In this document: positions 1 to 10,429 of the stretch, piece after piece
Numbering within the stretch: position 1 is the stretch's first letter
Layout: every line of letters begins with the position of its first letter
Source of the DNA: Sycon ciliatum
Taxonomy: Eukaryota > Porifera > Calcarea > Leucosolenida > Sycettidae
DNA length: 64,000 nt
Reading direction: 5' to 3'
Assembly (NCBI RefSeq): GCF_964019385.1
Contig: NC_088650.1
Span: 25,129,711 to 25,193,710, forward strand
Program-made: the position numbers and the translations under genes
Notes under the pieces: model-generated
Databases searched by the model: none
Told to the model about the DNA's origin: nothing
Seen by the model: the letters and a program-made list of their open reading frames with translations, nothing else

Positions 1-276
1 AACAAACCGTTCTCCAATATGTTCTACCGAATTCTTATGTCTGGTCCTAGCCTTTGAAATCTCCTTGCACCCCCCCCCCTTCTTCCACTCTGTAAGAGAA
101 GCGTTGGTATACCCCACCACACATGTTAGCGTGTGTAGTCTTGCAGTGCTCCAGAACATAATTTTTTTTACTATTTTAGGAGTGACTATCACCTGTCAGC
201 AATGGTTCTTCGATTGTAATAGCAGCTGCTCTACAGAAGGACTCGGATGGAGAGCCAAGGATAAATTTATAGAACA

Positions 277-422
277 GGAAAAGGAGCAAGGGAATACAAG
301 TTACGCTATAGTAGCTCAGTCGGTCAGTGTGGTGCAATGTTATCGCATGAGCTGATTGTTTTGTAACTTGATGGTGTTAGTGGACATTATAGCGTAACTT
401 GTAGTTCCTTGGTCCTTTTTTC
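277..422. repeat. Small foldback element (MITE-like)
   Basis: Two arms of roughly 30 bases face each other (about 279-310 and 387-420). The best shared core is TACAAGTTACGCTATA, with only small differences further out. The inner part begins with a tRNA D-arm-like string (TAGCTCAGTCGGT), but no B box follows. It lies upstream of the first cadherin exon seen. No coding potential. Confidence 0.6.
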
Positions 423-635
423 TTTTCTGTAGATCTACAGATGGTTGATCATTCTCATGAAGAGTGACTTGGTCTGAAGCGAAAAAATTGCGAAACAAAT
501 CCGCATACTTCAAGTACTTCAGTAAAGTAGCGAATTTATTATTTGAAGTGCCTAATCCAACTTTTTAGAATGTGAGAATAGCATCTTAGGAGAGAATTTG
601 TCAGCTGACAACCCTATTCTTCCTGTGGACTGTAG

Positions 636-829
636 ATTGGCCTGTCGAACACCTATATCAAGGAGAATTCTCCAAGTGGAACCGCGGTCGGATCGTTCAC
701 CACTAACGATCCCAATCCCAGTGACACACATTCCTACACACTTGTCAGCTCCGCACCCGGAAAGTTCTATATCTCTGGCAGCACCCTGTACATTTCGTTT
801 GTTCCAAACTACGAAACCCAGGCAAAGTC
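636..829 (+). CDS. Cadherin exon 1 of those visible (repeat a, first half)
   Basis: Acceptor TGTAG before 636, donor GTGAGT at 830. The translation begins IGLSNTYIKENSPSGTAVGS and ends in NYETQAKS. This is the start of a cadherin repeat with the K-E-N and T-N-D-P-N-P calcium motifs. It ends in phase 2 and joins exon 2 without a break. An in-frame TAG directly before 636 supports the exon border. Confidence 0.85.
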
Positions 830-3800
830 GTGAGTTGTGTGCTGTGTGCTGTGTGTGTGTGTGTGTGTATGTGTGTATGTGTGTCCCATATGGTGCAGTG
901 GTATGTGCAGCGATTTCCAATCGATAGATTCACAGTCACATTACCCCACTCTGCGCGTAGCGGCACAGTCCCATTAAGGCTTTCACAGGGTACACCTACT
1001 ATAGGTGTTGGACAATAGAAATCACTACAGTCCATTCAGAAAAACATGATACCCTAGCTTTTGGCCATAAACGGGTCAAATTTTGAGTTTTCGTAACTTT
1101 TTTTGGCAATCTCCCATGGAATGCTCTTCCAATTGTGTTTTTGAAGTATACTTCTCCAAAGAGCAAGCCATAACGAGAATAGGATTTCGGCCAGGTTTTG
1201 CCCCCAAAGCACTGAATTGGGGAAAAGCCATGAAAATCCAGGCCGCTCACTCCACTTGCATAACAGTACATTTGCGGTTCGAACCCCAATTGAGGTACTA
1301 TTTTTGGACCCTTTTTCAAGTTTTGAATCTCGCGGCAATGCACAGTGTACGACAAAATCGCCAAATACGGGAGCTCTCCAGAGCCAGCGCTCATCTTTTT
1401 TTCTGAATGGACTGTACAGCCTGCTAAAAACCATGCTAGACACTTATGTTACCATTCTGGCACTGCTTAGCTGTCCAGAGAAGATTATCTCGTGAAGCAC
1501 TCTTAAAAAAGTTATGATCTGGCCAGGCCAGAGGCAGAGCGGACTCGTGCAGTGTTGAAGACGTTCAAGTTTCTCTCCCTCTATGCCCATGCAGGTATGC
1601 GATTGATGTGAAGAGTACAGACTCCGGGGGCATGTCGTACACTAAGAAGTTCACGATCACCATCCAAGATCTCAATGAGAAGCCAACTGCGTGCCAGGTG
1701 AGACCCCTGTTCATCCTGTGCAGCACATCTCTCTAAAAACAAATAAGCATTGCAGATCCGCATACAGGGCAGGTCAAGAACCACACTTCCACTTCCGTGG
1801 GACACCACCACCCCACGATGCAGCTAGTTAATGGTGGTATAGCATGGATGAGATCCACCAGCCAGAGGCCAAACTGGGTTGAAATCCCATTTGCCACATC
1901 CATGTTACCCTTGTGCGCAATCGTTCCCAACTCACAGTAGTCGGGAGTGATTTGATAAATTAATGATAATGCTTGATGTGTACAAGGTGATGACAAAGAT
2001 TGTAATTTGATATGCTGTCATGGACAGGGCCGGTCGAGGCAGCGTGAATAGAGTGCTCGAAATGTGCAAAGCAATAGTAGTTGTATTTCTCGCTGGCAGA
2101 GCGCAGCGAGATAGGCGAGAAATGATTTCTCGCGAAACATTTTCAGTTGCAAATATGGCATCTGGTGTGTTCTTTATTGTCGATTCTTTTCCTGACTTCT
2201 TCAGTCAGTTTTGAGTCTCACCAGTGTCCCTGCCCTCCCACCCTTCATTTCTGTGCATCTTATCATTGCTTTTTGTATCAGGTTTTGCCCCCGTGATGTG
2301 CTTGCCATGCATACATGATGATTTTAAATCGCCATTGCGGTTTTTTCCCTCACAACCGCGTCCGTCGGCTGCGTCCGTCGGCGCGAGGGTTTTTTTTCCC
2401 CGGCTGGCTCGGTCCAGGAAAATTAATCTGACGGTCCCAAGAGGTTCTGCATCATGGAGTATTTCTGCTATCCACTGGCATGCCTATTCTATCTGAGACA
2501 CTCTGTTCTCAGTCCTTGCTTCTATACCTCACTCGTTGTCCGGTTCACATCTGGCTGCGGCCAACTACCACTGGGGATGTGTTAGAGCTAGATCTTATGT
2601 CGTTGAATGTCTCAGTAGCCTGTCAGTTTGTGCCCTGTTATCACACGTCCTGACTGCTTATTATCTTGTTACAGTCGTGGATAGTTGCTTCGTAACTCGT
2701 GCCCATGTGTTTTCTTCTTCTATTTTACAATAGTAGTATTTTTTGTGTCATATGGTCATGTATCTTCCACCTTGATGAATAATCAAACATTCCTTGTCGG
2801 TGATAGCAAGCAAGTCTTCATAAGTATATGATTTCATTAGTACGAGCATGCTAACTTTCTTATTTCCCTGACAACCGCTAATCTCTCTTGTAGTTGGCTA
2901 ACACTCACTGCGCCTTAAAATGTTGCAATAGATTACTTCAGAGTAATACAATTATAAGATAATAATGAGCTTTCTGTTTTCTTCTCGCAGCTGTCTTCTA
3001 CAACGGTCCAGGAAAATCCAATGCTGAATACTGTCGTTGGCGCTATTAAAACATCTGACCCGGACACGGCTCAGACATTTAGATACTCACTCCTTGACTC
3101 GGCTGGCGGACGATTCAAACTGGACGGGAGCACTGTTAAGGTAGGAGTTGGTACTGCTGCTACGATCTAGTCATGCTTGTATTCATTATTGGCACATGCA
3201 TAGGCAAAGTAATGTTCGACCCTTCAGCTACAGTAACTGTTCTTCTTAGAATCTGAGCGGAGGGGTGCGGTTGTGCTAGTTACTGTACATTGGTGAAAAT
3301 TGCATGATGGCGGCATACCCGACTTCTGGATATACGTATGGTCCTTCAAATCTTGATGGCTTGTGTGTTTGGCTCCTGCAAGGTGCTAGCCACGGTGTAG
3401 TTAGTTATCTGGGGGCAGCTCCCTTGGTCATTTAACGTTATAGTACGGTGTGGGAACATCGATTAGCAAACAAGTCAGAAAATAATTTTAATGGAGCTCT
3501 CTAGGCGGCAATTGTCTCCTCTCAAGGTATCAAGAGAGGCCAAGATACACTTGAGAAATTCCGCTGGTTGGCAACTCCCCAAAATTCACTTGTGATCATT
3601 GAAAGGTTGATGCTAGTTGGAAAAAGCAGACATTGTTTTTGACTAGTTCCTCTCTGACCATCTGCCCAGGTTGCAGTGCCATCAAGTAGATGTATTGCAG
3701 ATGGTGGCACGGCGTGCCTGTACAACTTTGAATCGGCCACGCTGAATCGATTCACCATCACGGTACGCACCACTGACAGCGGCTCACCAAGCCTGTACTA

Positions 3801-5405
3801 TGACTGCAAACTGACAATCGACACACGCAACATCAACGATCAGCCCAGAAACCTGCAGCTAGCCGGGTACACTATCAAGGAAGGCAGTGCCATTGACACC
3901 AGAGTCGGTAAGAAAAGCACAGCTACGAATGCAGGCCAGCCGATTGTTTCCTGCAGCCTTTTTCACTAGCATGCTATTCAAGCAATTCAAGTTACTAGGA
4001 TTCAGTGTTACAAAGGAGAAGGGAAATGACTTATGCTGTAAAGATTTCGGTTTTTATCACTCACAGCATAACTGTAATCACCGAGAGAGGCTTACAACAG
4101 TAATCTGCAAAATAGAACAGCCACAGTACATGTCTATAACAATGTCTGCATTGACGGTTTCTCTGTACACCCTGGTTGTCAGTGTTGTCACTATCTCAGT
4201 GGTATCCTGCAGTTGTGAGTGCAGAGATCTCCTGCTCAGAACACCAGCTAGCAAAGATGACTCCACAACTGATAGATCTGTCCCTGGCTTCATTAATTTG
4301 TGAAAGCTCCTTTTCTTGGTTCCACTATCGGTATGATAATGCGTACCATTTTTTCAACATAGGCTTGCATTTCTAGATATGCGCAGACTCCACTGTAGCC
4401 ATCAATAGGCTTGCATTGTACTTTCTGATAGGTGAAAAGCGATGACCGCGTGGTGTAAAAATCTCAATTTCCAACATACCCGAGCTCTTCCCCCCCCCCC
4501 CCCCCCCCATTCGGTTTGGAACTGTTTTACTCTCTCTCTCTCACTCAGTAGTTCTCTCTCTCTCTCTCTCTCTATCCCATTGCGCAGGCACTCTTTCTTC
4601 CTCTGACGAAGACATTGGTCAAACAGTAACGTATTCAATTGTTGATGACGATGGTGGAAGTTTCAAAGTATTGCAGAACAAGTTCATTGTTGCGGCCAAG
4701 GTGGCTAACTTTGAAACAAAGACAAGCCATCACATTACTGTCAAGGCAACTGACAATGGATCACCTGCGCTATACGTAAGTTTTAGTCAATTGAACATTT
4801 AAAATATGTTGGCGCATCGCCAAGCATCCGTGCGCTGCAAGTATACTATGAGAAGTGAGAGTGTGAGGTCGATTGCTCATTCGGATTCCGGCAGTGAAAC
4901 CTGAATTTTGAGGTTTTCTAACACTCAGGGGCTGTCCGCATGATTTGTGAGGACCTGTAGCTGATGTTGTGTGCGTGTGCATGTGTGTGTACTTTCTATT
5001 TGAAGTATATATACCTGTTAACCATGGACTGCTTCTGGCTATATTAACTCCTGTGCAATCCACGGTTCTAGTGAAGCTTATATCAGATCCACTCTGATTT
5101 GCCACCCACACTAGTAGAAAGTATTACCTTCACTGAGGGCAGGGGTAACTGCAGTTGGATCCCGGGACATCAATCCTTTTTCTGCACCGTGTCCTCACCC
5201 ACTTACTGCGGTGTGGTGAGCCCATAAGTGGGACCATTTCCAATTCCACCCATAGTTTGGGGATTTCAGGGGGGGGGGGGGGAGGGGGGGTGTCGGCCGT
5301 TGGGCGGTTCAATAGCCTATTGAGTCATCTTTGTAATACTCCTTTTGAGCCTCTCTCCCCTCTCCCAGGGAGACCCACACAACCAATTTTGGCCGTGAGC
5401 AAGTA

Positions 5406-5448
<43 letters not shown>

Positions 5449-8400
5449 TATGTGTAGGTGGGTGTGTGCGTGCTTTGTATGTTTGTTGTTCTTGTGTTCT
5501 GCTGCTATACAGGTCCAGAAGGACTTCACTATAACTGTACTGGATGCCAAGGAGGCCCCAGTGTCAATTCAGTTTACTTCCACTGGTTAGCAAGGCCCGG
5601 CAGTGGCTATACTTTTAAACCCACTTCTATTGTACTGCTATGTATTCTGTGTCGGTTTCCATTGCAGCTTGACCTACATGCACGGTACACACCTTCCTCG
5701 ATACTTACAAGTAGATAGACATAACAAACTTTTGACACTCAGTTTCCATCCATGCAAGAAAATTACAATTCTTCTATACTCGTATATGGACATTTTGCAA
5801 CTCAGACTATTCTGTATAAGGCAGGTTACTCCTTTCCAAAGATGGTTTGTGTGAAATAGTAGGTGAATGCATGGCAGAGAGGCTAACAAAAGCGTACATG
5901 GATGTGTTGCTTATACTCTCCAAACAGGTGCTCAGACTAGCTTTGGAACCAACAGCCCAACGATCAAGGAAAACGCAGTGAAGAACACGGTTGTGGGGAC
6001 AATTGTTGCTTCCGACCCGGATCTCAATGCTAAGCTTACATTCAGCTTGGACGATAATGCAGGCGGTCGGTTTGCATTAGACGGCGCTAGCAACGTGGTG
6101 TGCAAGGCTGCATCGGCATCGGATCCCGTGAGTACCTGCCTTTGTGTACTTTATAATATATACATCTACTAGTCAAGATCTACATAATTGAGTTCATAAT
6201 AATTGTAAAGTATTGCAGCAGTTAGGCTGTAGCTGTCCATCATCCCTTGCACCAGTGAATGATATGAGAGAAAGAGAGACGGAGAAAGGGTGAGAGACGG
6301 GGAGTAAGGGTGGGAGAGAGAGATAAATAGAGACAAAGACAGAGAGAGAGAGAGAGAAAGAGAAGAGAACGGAAGAACGAGATGAGGCGAGGGGAGGAAG
6401 AGAAAAGAAGAGAAAAAAAGAACAAATGGTGAGATGTTTGTTGATGGATGATGAGGTGAGAGAACTGCACAGACGTCACTAGGGAGAGAAGTACAGTGCT
6501 GCTCAATGAAATCCAGTTGCGAAAGTCAAGCTGGCGCCTTGCACCTTTTCGCAGCCCAGTGTTTCAAAGTGCAGGTCTAGGGCTGAGCAACGCCTGGCGT
6601 GTACTTGAGAAACTCGAATGGATTTCATTGAGCAGTACTGGAGATGCAGCAGTAGGTATGTCCTCACCCGGGTGTAAAGAGGCATAGTTACTGCCATGCT
6701 AGGTATGTCCTCACCCGGGTGTAATGAGGCATAGTTACTGCCATGCTAGGTATGTCCTCACCCGGGTGTAAAGAGGCATAGTTACTGCCATGCTAGGTAT
6801 GTCCTCACCCGGGTGTAAAGAGGCATAGTTACTGCCATGCTAGGTATGTCCTCACCCGGGTGTAAAGAGGCATAGTTACTGCCATGCTAGGTATGTCCTC
6901 ACCCGGGTGTAAAGAGGCATAGTTACTGCCATGCTAGGAAGGACGAGCACCAAGTATATCCATTAAACCTCTTCTATAAGAAAGCGGAAGGAATTTTTCC
7001 AGCCGTGCTGCGACCCACAGTTAATTGGGAACTCGTGGCCTGGCACGAGGGTAACATGGATGCAGCTAATGGGATTTCGGTCTTTGACCACTTGGTGGTG
7101 GGTCTGATCTACTCACCTCCCACCGTTTAGGCGCTGCATCTGCGCCTTTGATCCTAGAGGGTGGTGGCGTTCCCACAGCGGATGTGGAAAACTGGGCTTC
7201 CAGCCGAGTCTCACGCGAACCGTGAAATTTATTTTTTATAAGACACAGTCATTATGGAACTAAATATTGCGACAGAGCTTTCGGCCATATTTTCAATTCA
7301 TTGCATTCCCAACTCATCACAACCACGCGCTCTTCAGCCGAACCATACAGACACCAGCAAGGACACTTCCGTTGAGAGATAATAATTATTGCTCCACGCC
7401 TCTAGACAGCTGTTTCGCTCCCTGTCGGAGCTCATCAGTAGAGGATGATAATGATGATAATGGAGGAATGATCATTCTTATACACCAGAAATGGCGCAAG
7501 TGCGCGCTTTCCACATATATCAATGGCATATGCAAGCTGCTAAAATGGTAAAGTGTGAGAACAGCGATAAATAATCATAGTACGCGCTCATTGGTGGAGA
7601 AACACACCACACAGGCGACGAAAATCTTACGCGGAATACTGATGCCAAAGGAAAGTACATGTATGTTGTTTATTATTATGATGTTGCAATGTCCATGTAT
7701 GCAGGCCAGGCGAGACTCACCGCCGAGATCCCCTAACGCGACAGGCTCGGTTGCCGTTCAGGATTCACACCGACCTGTCCGCCCAACAACAGGATCGACA
7801 GCGGGAGGCCCCACTGATGCCGATGTCGATGCACACCAGGAAACTTGTAGTCCTGAGTGTGATACTAACACGTCCATCGGCAACCACTGCCGATGGACGT
7901 GTTAGTATCACACTCACGACTACAAGTTTCCTGGTGTGCATCGACATCGGCATCAGTGGGGCCTCCCGCTGTCGATCCTGTTGACGGGCGGACAGGTCGG
8001 TGTGAATCCTGAACGGCAACCGAGCCTGTCGCGTTAGGGGATCTCGGCGGTGAGTCTCGCCTGGCCTGCATACATGGACATTGCAACATCATAATAATAA
8101 ACAACATACATGTACTTTCCTTTGGCATCAGTATTCCGCGTAAGATTTTCGTCGCCTGTGTGGTGTGTTTCTCCACCAATGAGCGCGTACTATGATTATT
8201 TATCGCTGTTCTCACACTTTACCATTTTAGCAGCTTGCATATGCCATTGATATATGTGGAAAGCGCGCACTTGCGCCATTTCTGGTGTATAAGAATGATC
8301 ATTCCTCCATTATCATCATTATCATCCTCTACTGATGAGCTCCGACAGGGAGCGAAACAGCTGTCTAAGGCGTGGAGCAATAATTATTATCTCTCAACGG

Positions 8401-10429
8401 AAGTGTCCTTGCTGGTGTCTGTATGGTTCGGCTGAAGAGCGCGTGGTTGTGATGAGTTGGGAATGCAATGAACAATCATTATGGTGTTGGTCTATACACT
8501 CTGCATGTCTAGAGTGTATTCCTGTTTTGTCTCCAAGCTTGACAGCCGTACTTTGTATGATCTGTGTGTTTGTGTGTGTGTGCGTGCGTGCGTGCGTGTG
8601 TGTGTTGGATTCACTGGCCAGAAAAAGCCACTTCCTAACTGTGTGATGTAGACCAGGCTGAAAAGTGGCGGTCAATTTTTCAGCCCTGCAAGCTGTTGAA
8701 TGGTACAATCCCAGTTCAAGTTGCTATGGCTTCTGCTGTAGCATCGCTATCATTGCCTCCAGCGATGGGCGTCAAATGGTCAAATGGTGTGTGTTGGGAT
8801 ATTGTGTCCTGTGCAGACTGCAGAAACCGTGTGCTCCGTCAGAGTTCTTGTATCTGGCATTCTCAATCATGAACTAGACGCTCTGCACACTATCATAGTC
8901 AGGGCTACCGACAACCATGGCCTGTTCAAAGTTCAGAAATTCTCCATCACGATTCAGGATGTGAACGACATTCCGCACGTACGTAATGAATGCTGCTGTA
9001 CCAAGTCACAGCATTCCGGTTCGAGTAGACCAGGCTGTCTTTCCACATTATTGTTCTGTATACTTGTGGTTTGATTCGCAATCAGATCTGACCTTGATCA
9101 ATGCCATGTCTGCCATACCTACAATGCTGATTTTCTAGATCTGTACTTGTACATGCACACTTGACTCTGGTATAGCAGATTTTCACATGTTTTCAAGTCA
9201 TGTCGTGTACAGTGGAACTCAATCAGTGTTAGTATGCACTCTGATTCGCCATTCTCTTGCTTAGTACGGACACTGGCATATCGATCCAAACTGAAGTGTG
9301 TTGGAATAAGTAGTACTTAAACTGTCTTTGGATAGCAAGTACACTTTGGATACTAAGTACACCTTGGATAGTAAGTACTTCAGTACACTTATTGCTGCCT
9401 ATGGGGTGTGTTTAATCAGAGTTCTACTGTATGCCATGCCCTCTCTTCCAGGACATAATTAGTGTCGGTGGTGCACCACATGTCAAGGAGAATCTCAACA
9501 ACTTTGTCATCACGTCGTTCCTGACCAAGGACCAGGACCCGGCGAACACGCACACCTACACGATCACCTTGGACCCGGATAACAAGTTCAAGATGGTCGG
9601 GTCTCGTCTGATGACCACTGCCACGGCTAACTTGAACTACGAAGCTAAATCATCGTATTCCATCGTAGTCCGAGCTACAGGTAAACAGGGGCATTCCTGG
9701 TCTTACATGATTGTGTGCATGTTAACGATTGGTATCCTGGAATATGGCCAGCCTAGGTCGGGATTGTGGTCTGGAAACTTGTCAAGAAGAACAATAACAA
9801 GGAAAACGTCCCATGGAGACAGCCATACGAGACTCCACTTGTCCAACTGCTGCACACCCACAATATGTATGAAGTATGGAAAGTGAAGTTGCCTCGTGTT
9901 ACTGATGTTTGCTTGTTTAGTAACTTCTTTCCATTCGTGCATTATTGTGTTGCTTACAGATAATGGCATACCAGCTCAGTTCTACGAGAAGACCTTCACA
10001 ATCACTGTTAATGATGTCAACGAAGTGCCAACTTCAGTGTCACTCACCGGCAGTAAAGGTATTTAAAAAATACTTTTCCCATGGCTGGGTATCGCCCTCA
10101 TCTCCGGTGCTGCTCTCCATATTAGTGTTGCGTGCACATGCTACGAGATTGAGTTGATTAAAAATAAAAATAAAATAAAAAATCCGTTTGTTCTACACTC
10201 CGTGAACCAGGATACAGCCATCATAGCAGAGCGGTCTGTCTGGAATCACTATGCTCAAGTATCATGTATGGGGTGCTGTTGCCTGTCGGAATTCTATGCG
10301 GGTTGCTTCTTCTTTTAGTGCTGGGATATTGTAACACTCTTGCTCTCAAAGGTACACAGTTACGGATTGTAAGTTGTCCATTGACAAGGAGGAGAAGAAG
10401 ACGAAGGCTTAGTCTGAGTATGGGCACAG
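636..10429 (+). CDS. Cadherin-repeat transmembrane protein (multi-exon, 5' partial)
   Basis: Eleven exons with canonical AG/GT borders and matching phases (0-2, 2-0, 0-0, 0-1, 1-0, 0-1, 1-0, 0-0, 0-1, 1-1, 1-1) encode about five extracellular cadherin repeats in a row. Each repeat opens with a V/I-K/Q-E-N or KEGS motif, continues with a D-P-D-like calcium motif, has an NYE or NFE turn and an A/T-x-D-x-G segment, and ends with DLNEKP, NINDQP, DVNDIP or DVNEVP. The last exon carries a hydrophobic helix (GVLLPVGILCGLLLLLVLGY) followed by an arginine cluster, as expected of a single-pass anchor. The role is probably calcium-dependent adhesion at the cell surface; that is family knowledge, not shown here. 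The 5' end lies before the window. No catenin-binding tail was recognised. Introns run from about 150 to 2700 bases and are full of repeats. Confidence 0.85.
1028..1414. repeat. TA-flanked MITE (mariner/pogo-like) in cadherin intron 1
   Basis: Terminal inverted repeats CAGTCCATTCAGAAAAA and its complement are each flanked by a TA dinucleotide (1026-1027 and 1415-1416). CAGT ends with TA target sites fit the Tc1/mariner/pogo group. Length 387 bp with no transposase ORF, so non-autonomous. Confidence 0.65.
1595..1697 (+). CDS. Cadherin exon 2 (repeat a, second half)
   Basis: Acceptor CATGCAG, donor GTGAGA. Translation YAIDVKSTDSGGMSYTKKFT and then ITIQDLNEKPTACQ: the G strand and inter-repeat linker of a cadherin domain. 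Phase 2 in, phase 0 out. Confidence 0.85.
1795..1945 (-). repeat. Dispersed repeat, copy 1
   Basis: Read on the minus strand this matches 7015-7190 (+): both contain GGGTAACATGGATG and AATGGGATTTC and a GGTGGTG-rich end. It is diverged with no coding potential; possibly a SINE-like or low-copy repeat. Both copies lie in introns of the cadherin gene. Confidence 0.4.
1946..2990. other. Cadherin intron 2, remainder
   Basis: No exon, repeat pair or RNA motif was recognised. The sequence is AT-rich with scattered short open frames that show no family resemblance. Confidence 0.4.
2991..3140 (+). CDS. Cadherin exon 3 (repeat b, first half)
   Basis: Acceptor TTCTCGCAG, donor GTAGGA; 50 codons, phase 0 to 0. 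Contains VQENPMLNTVVGAIKTSDPD, the classic opening of a cadherin repeat with E-N and D-P-D calcium ligands, then a FRYSLLDSAGGRFKLDG strand pair. Confidence 0.9.
3670..3907 (+). CDS. Cadherin exon 4 (end of repeat b, start of repeat c)
   Basis: Acceptor TGCCCAG, donor GTAAGA; phase 0 to 1. Encodes a Cys pair (SRCIADGGTAC) before the NFE turn, the TTDSGSP segment, the NINDQP linker and the next repeat's YTIKEGSAIDTRVG. This one exon spans the boundary between two repeats. Confidence 0.9.
4490..4574. repeat. C-run plus (CT)n microsatellite
   Basis: A 19-base C run (4490-4508) is followed by CT repeats (4530-4574). It lies just upstream of the acceptor of cadherin exon 5, so the CT tract may also serve as the polypyrimidine tract. 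Confidence 0.9.
4588..4775 (+). CDS. Cadherin exon 5 (repeat c, main part)
   Basis: Acceptor TTGCGCAG, donor GTAAGT; phase 1 to 0. Encodes TLSSSDEDIGQTVTYSIVDD, then AKVANFETKTSHHITVKATDNGSPALY, with the S-D-E-D calcium segment, the NFE turn and the A-T-D-N-G-S-P motif. Confidence 0.9.
5269..5290. repeat. G-run
   Basis: Nearly pure run of G interrupted by one A, in cadherin intron 5. Confidence 0.9.
5409..5439. repeat. (TG)n microsatellite
   Basis: About 15 TG units, then TATG variants, in cadherin intron 5. A similar TG tract is at about 850-884 in intron 1 and another (TG/CG) at about 8562-8605 in intron 7. Confidence 0.9.
5513..5585 (+). CDS. Cadherin exon 6 (repeat c, end)
   Basis: Acceptor GCTATACAG, donor GTTAGC; 24 codons plus one base, phase 0 to 1. 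Encodes VQKDFTITVLDAKEAPVSIQ then FTSTG: last strand plus a linker in which D-A-K-E-A-P replaces the usual D-x-N-D/E-x-P. Confidence 0.8.
5928..6127 (+). CDS. Cadherin exon 7 (repeat d, first half)
   Basis: Acceptor CAAACAG, donor GTGAGT; phase 1 to 0. Contains TIKENAVKNTVVGTIVASDP then DLNAKLTFSLDDNAGGRFAL. It ends with the first Cys of a second Cys pair (NVVCK), whose partner lies in exon 8. Confidence 0.9.
6253..6425. repeat. Purine-rich GA tract
   Basis: Almost uninterrupted purine stretch dominated by GAGA on the plus strand, in cadherin intron 7. Simple-sequence DNA; capable of triplex formation in principle. Confidence 0.8.
6493..6640. repeat. Foldback MITE-like element
   Basis: Inverted ends CAGTGCTGCTCAATGAAATC and CAGTACTGCTCAATGAAATC (complement on the right) differ at one base; the 148-bp span has no coding potential. 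It directly precedes the 47-bp tandem array. Confidence 0.6.
6656..6937. repeat. 47-bp tandem repeat, 6 copies
   Basis: Six head-to-tail units beginning GTATGTCCTCACCCGGGTGT, nearly identical (one A-to-T difference in unit 2). Located in cadherin intron 7. The high identity implies recent expansion. Confidence 0.95.
7015..7190 (+). repeat. Dispersed repeat, copy 2
   Basis: Plus-strand relative of the repeat at 1795-1945; shares GGGTAACATGGATG and AATGGGATTTC. No coding potential seen. Confidence 0.4.
7399..7444 (-). ncRNA. Type I hammerhead ribozyme (left arm)
   Basis: Read on the minus strand: stem I CCTCTA pairs with TAGAGG; core CTGATGA; stem II GCTCC with GGAGC closing a GACAG loop; then GAAA; short stem III CAG/CTG; cleavage triplet GTC. 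Every conserved core base is present and all three helices pair. Such minimal stem III hammerheads are known from Penelope-like elements and retrozymes. Confidence 0.9.
8326..8370 (+). ncRNA. Type I hammerhead ribozyme (right arm)
   Basis: Mirror copy of the left-arm motif on the plus strand, the sense strand of the cadherin gene. Core CTGATGA, stem II, GAAA, stem III and GTC are unchanged. The 3' strand of stem I reads TAAGG instead of TAGAGG, which weakens stem I. It lies inside intron 7, so a transcript of the host gene would contain it. Confidence 0.82.
8817..8978 (+). CDS. Cadherin exon 8 (repeat d, second half)
   Basis: Acceptor CTGTGCAG, donor GTACGT; 54 codons, phase 0 to 0. Begins TAETVCSVRVLV, supplying the second Cys of the pair begun in exon 7, continues LHTIIVRATDNHG and ends IQDVNDIPH. 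Confidence 0.88.
9452..9680 (+). CDS. Cadherin exon 9 (repeat e, first half)
   Basis: Acceptor TCTTCCAG, donor GTAAAC; phase 0 to 1. Encodes VKENLNNFVITSFLTKDQDP, then YTITLDPDNKFKMVG, and ANLNYEAKSSYSIVVRATG with the NYE turn. Confidence 0.88.
9960..10058 (+). CDS. Cadherin exon 10 (repeat e, second half)
   Basis: Acceptor GCTTACAG, donor GTATTT; phase 1 to 1. Encodes DNGIPAQFYEKTFTITVNDV and then NEVPTSVSLTGSK. Together with exon 9 it gives an R-A-T-D-N-G-I-P junction, a strong check on the splice sites. Confidence 0.88.
10211..10429 (+). CDS. Cadherin exon 11: transmembrane segment
   Basis: After acceptor GTGAACCAG the phase-1 frame reads GYSHHSRAVCLESLCSSIMY and then a 20-residue hydrophobic helix. 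An arginine cluster (LTRRRRRRRLS) follows, fitting the positive-inside rule for a type I membrane protein. Two donors in the same phase are possible: after 10351, or after 10429, which includes the arginines. The exon is supported by phase continuity with exon 10 and by the helix, not by homology. Downstream coding was not found with confidence. Confidence 0.55.

Larger units (their letters stand above)
7298..8472. repeat. 1.2-kb near-perfect palindrome in cadherin intron 7
   Basis: Two arms of about 585 bases meet at a five-base centre (7883-7887). The arms are almost identical as complements, so every open frame in one is mirrored in the other. TCATTATGG occurs at 7249-7257 and 8476-8484 just outside and may be a target duplication. 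Each arm carries a hammerhead ribozyme motif near its outer end. No protein family was recognised. Probably a mobile foldback element related to Penelope-like terminal repeats, by the ribozyme; that link is inference. Confidence 0.9.

Noticed and set aside
65-355. Open frame of 96 codons at the window start as a cadherin exon
   Set aside because: No cadherin motif, and it runs through the small foldback element.
745-1035. Minus-strand frames across the TG repeat (552-920, 745-1035) as genes
   Set aside because: Translation of a microsatellite (THTHTH) and antisense of a cadherin exon.
7555-8215. Two identical 116-codon frames on opposite strands (7555-7905 and 7865-8215)
   Set aside because: They are mirror images produced by the palindrome; no domain, and both cross its centre.
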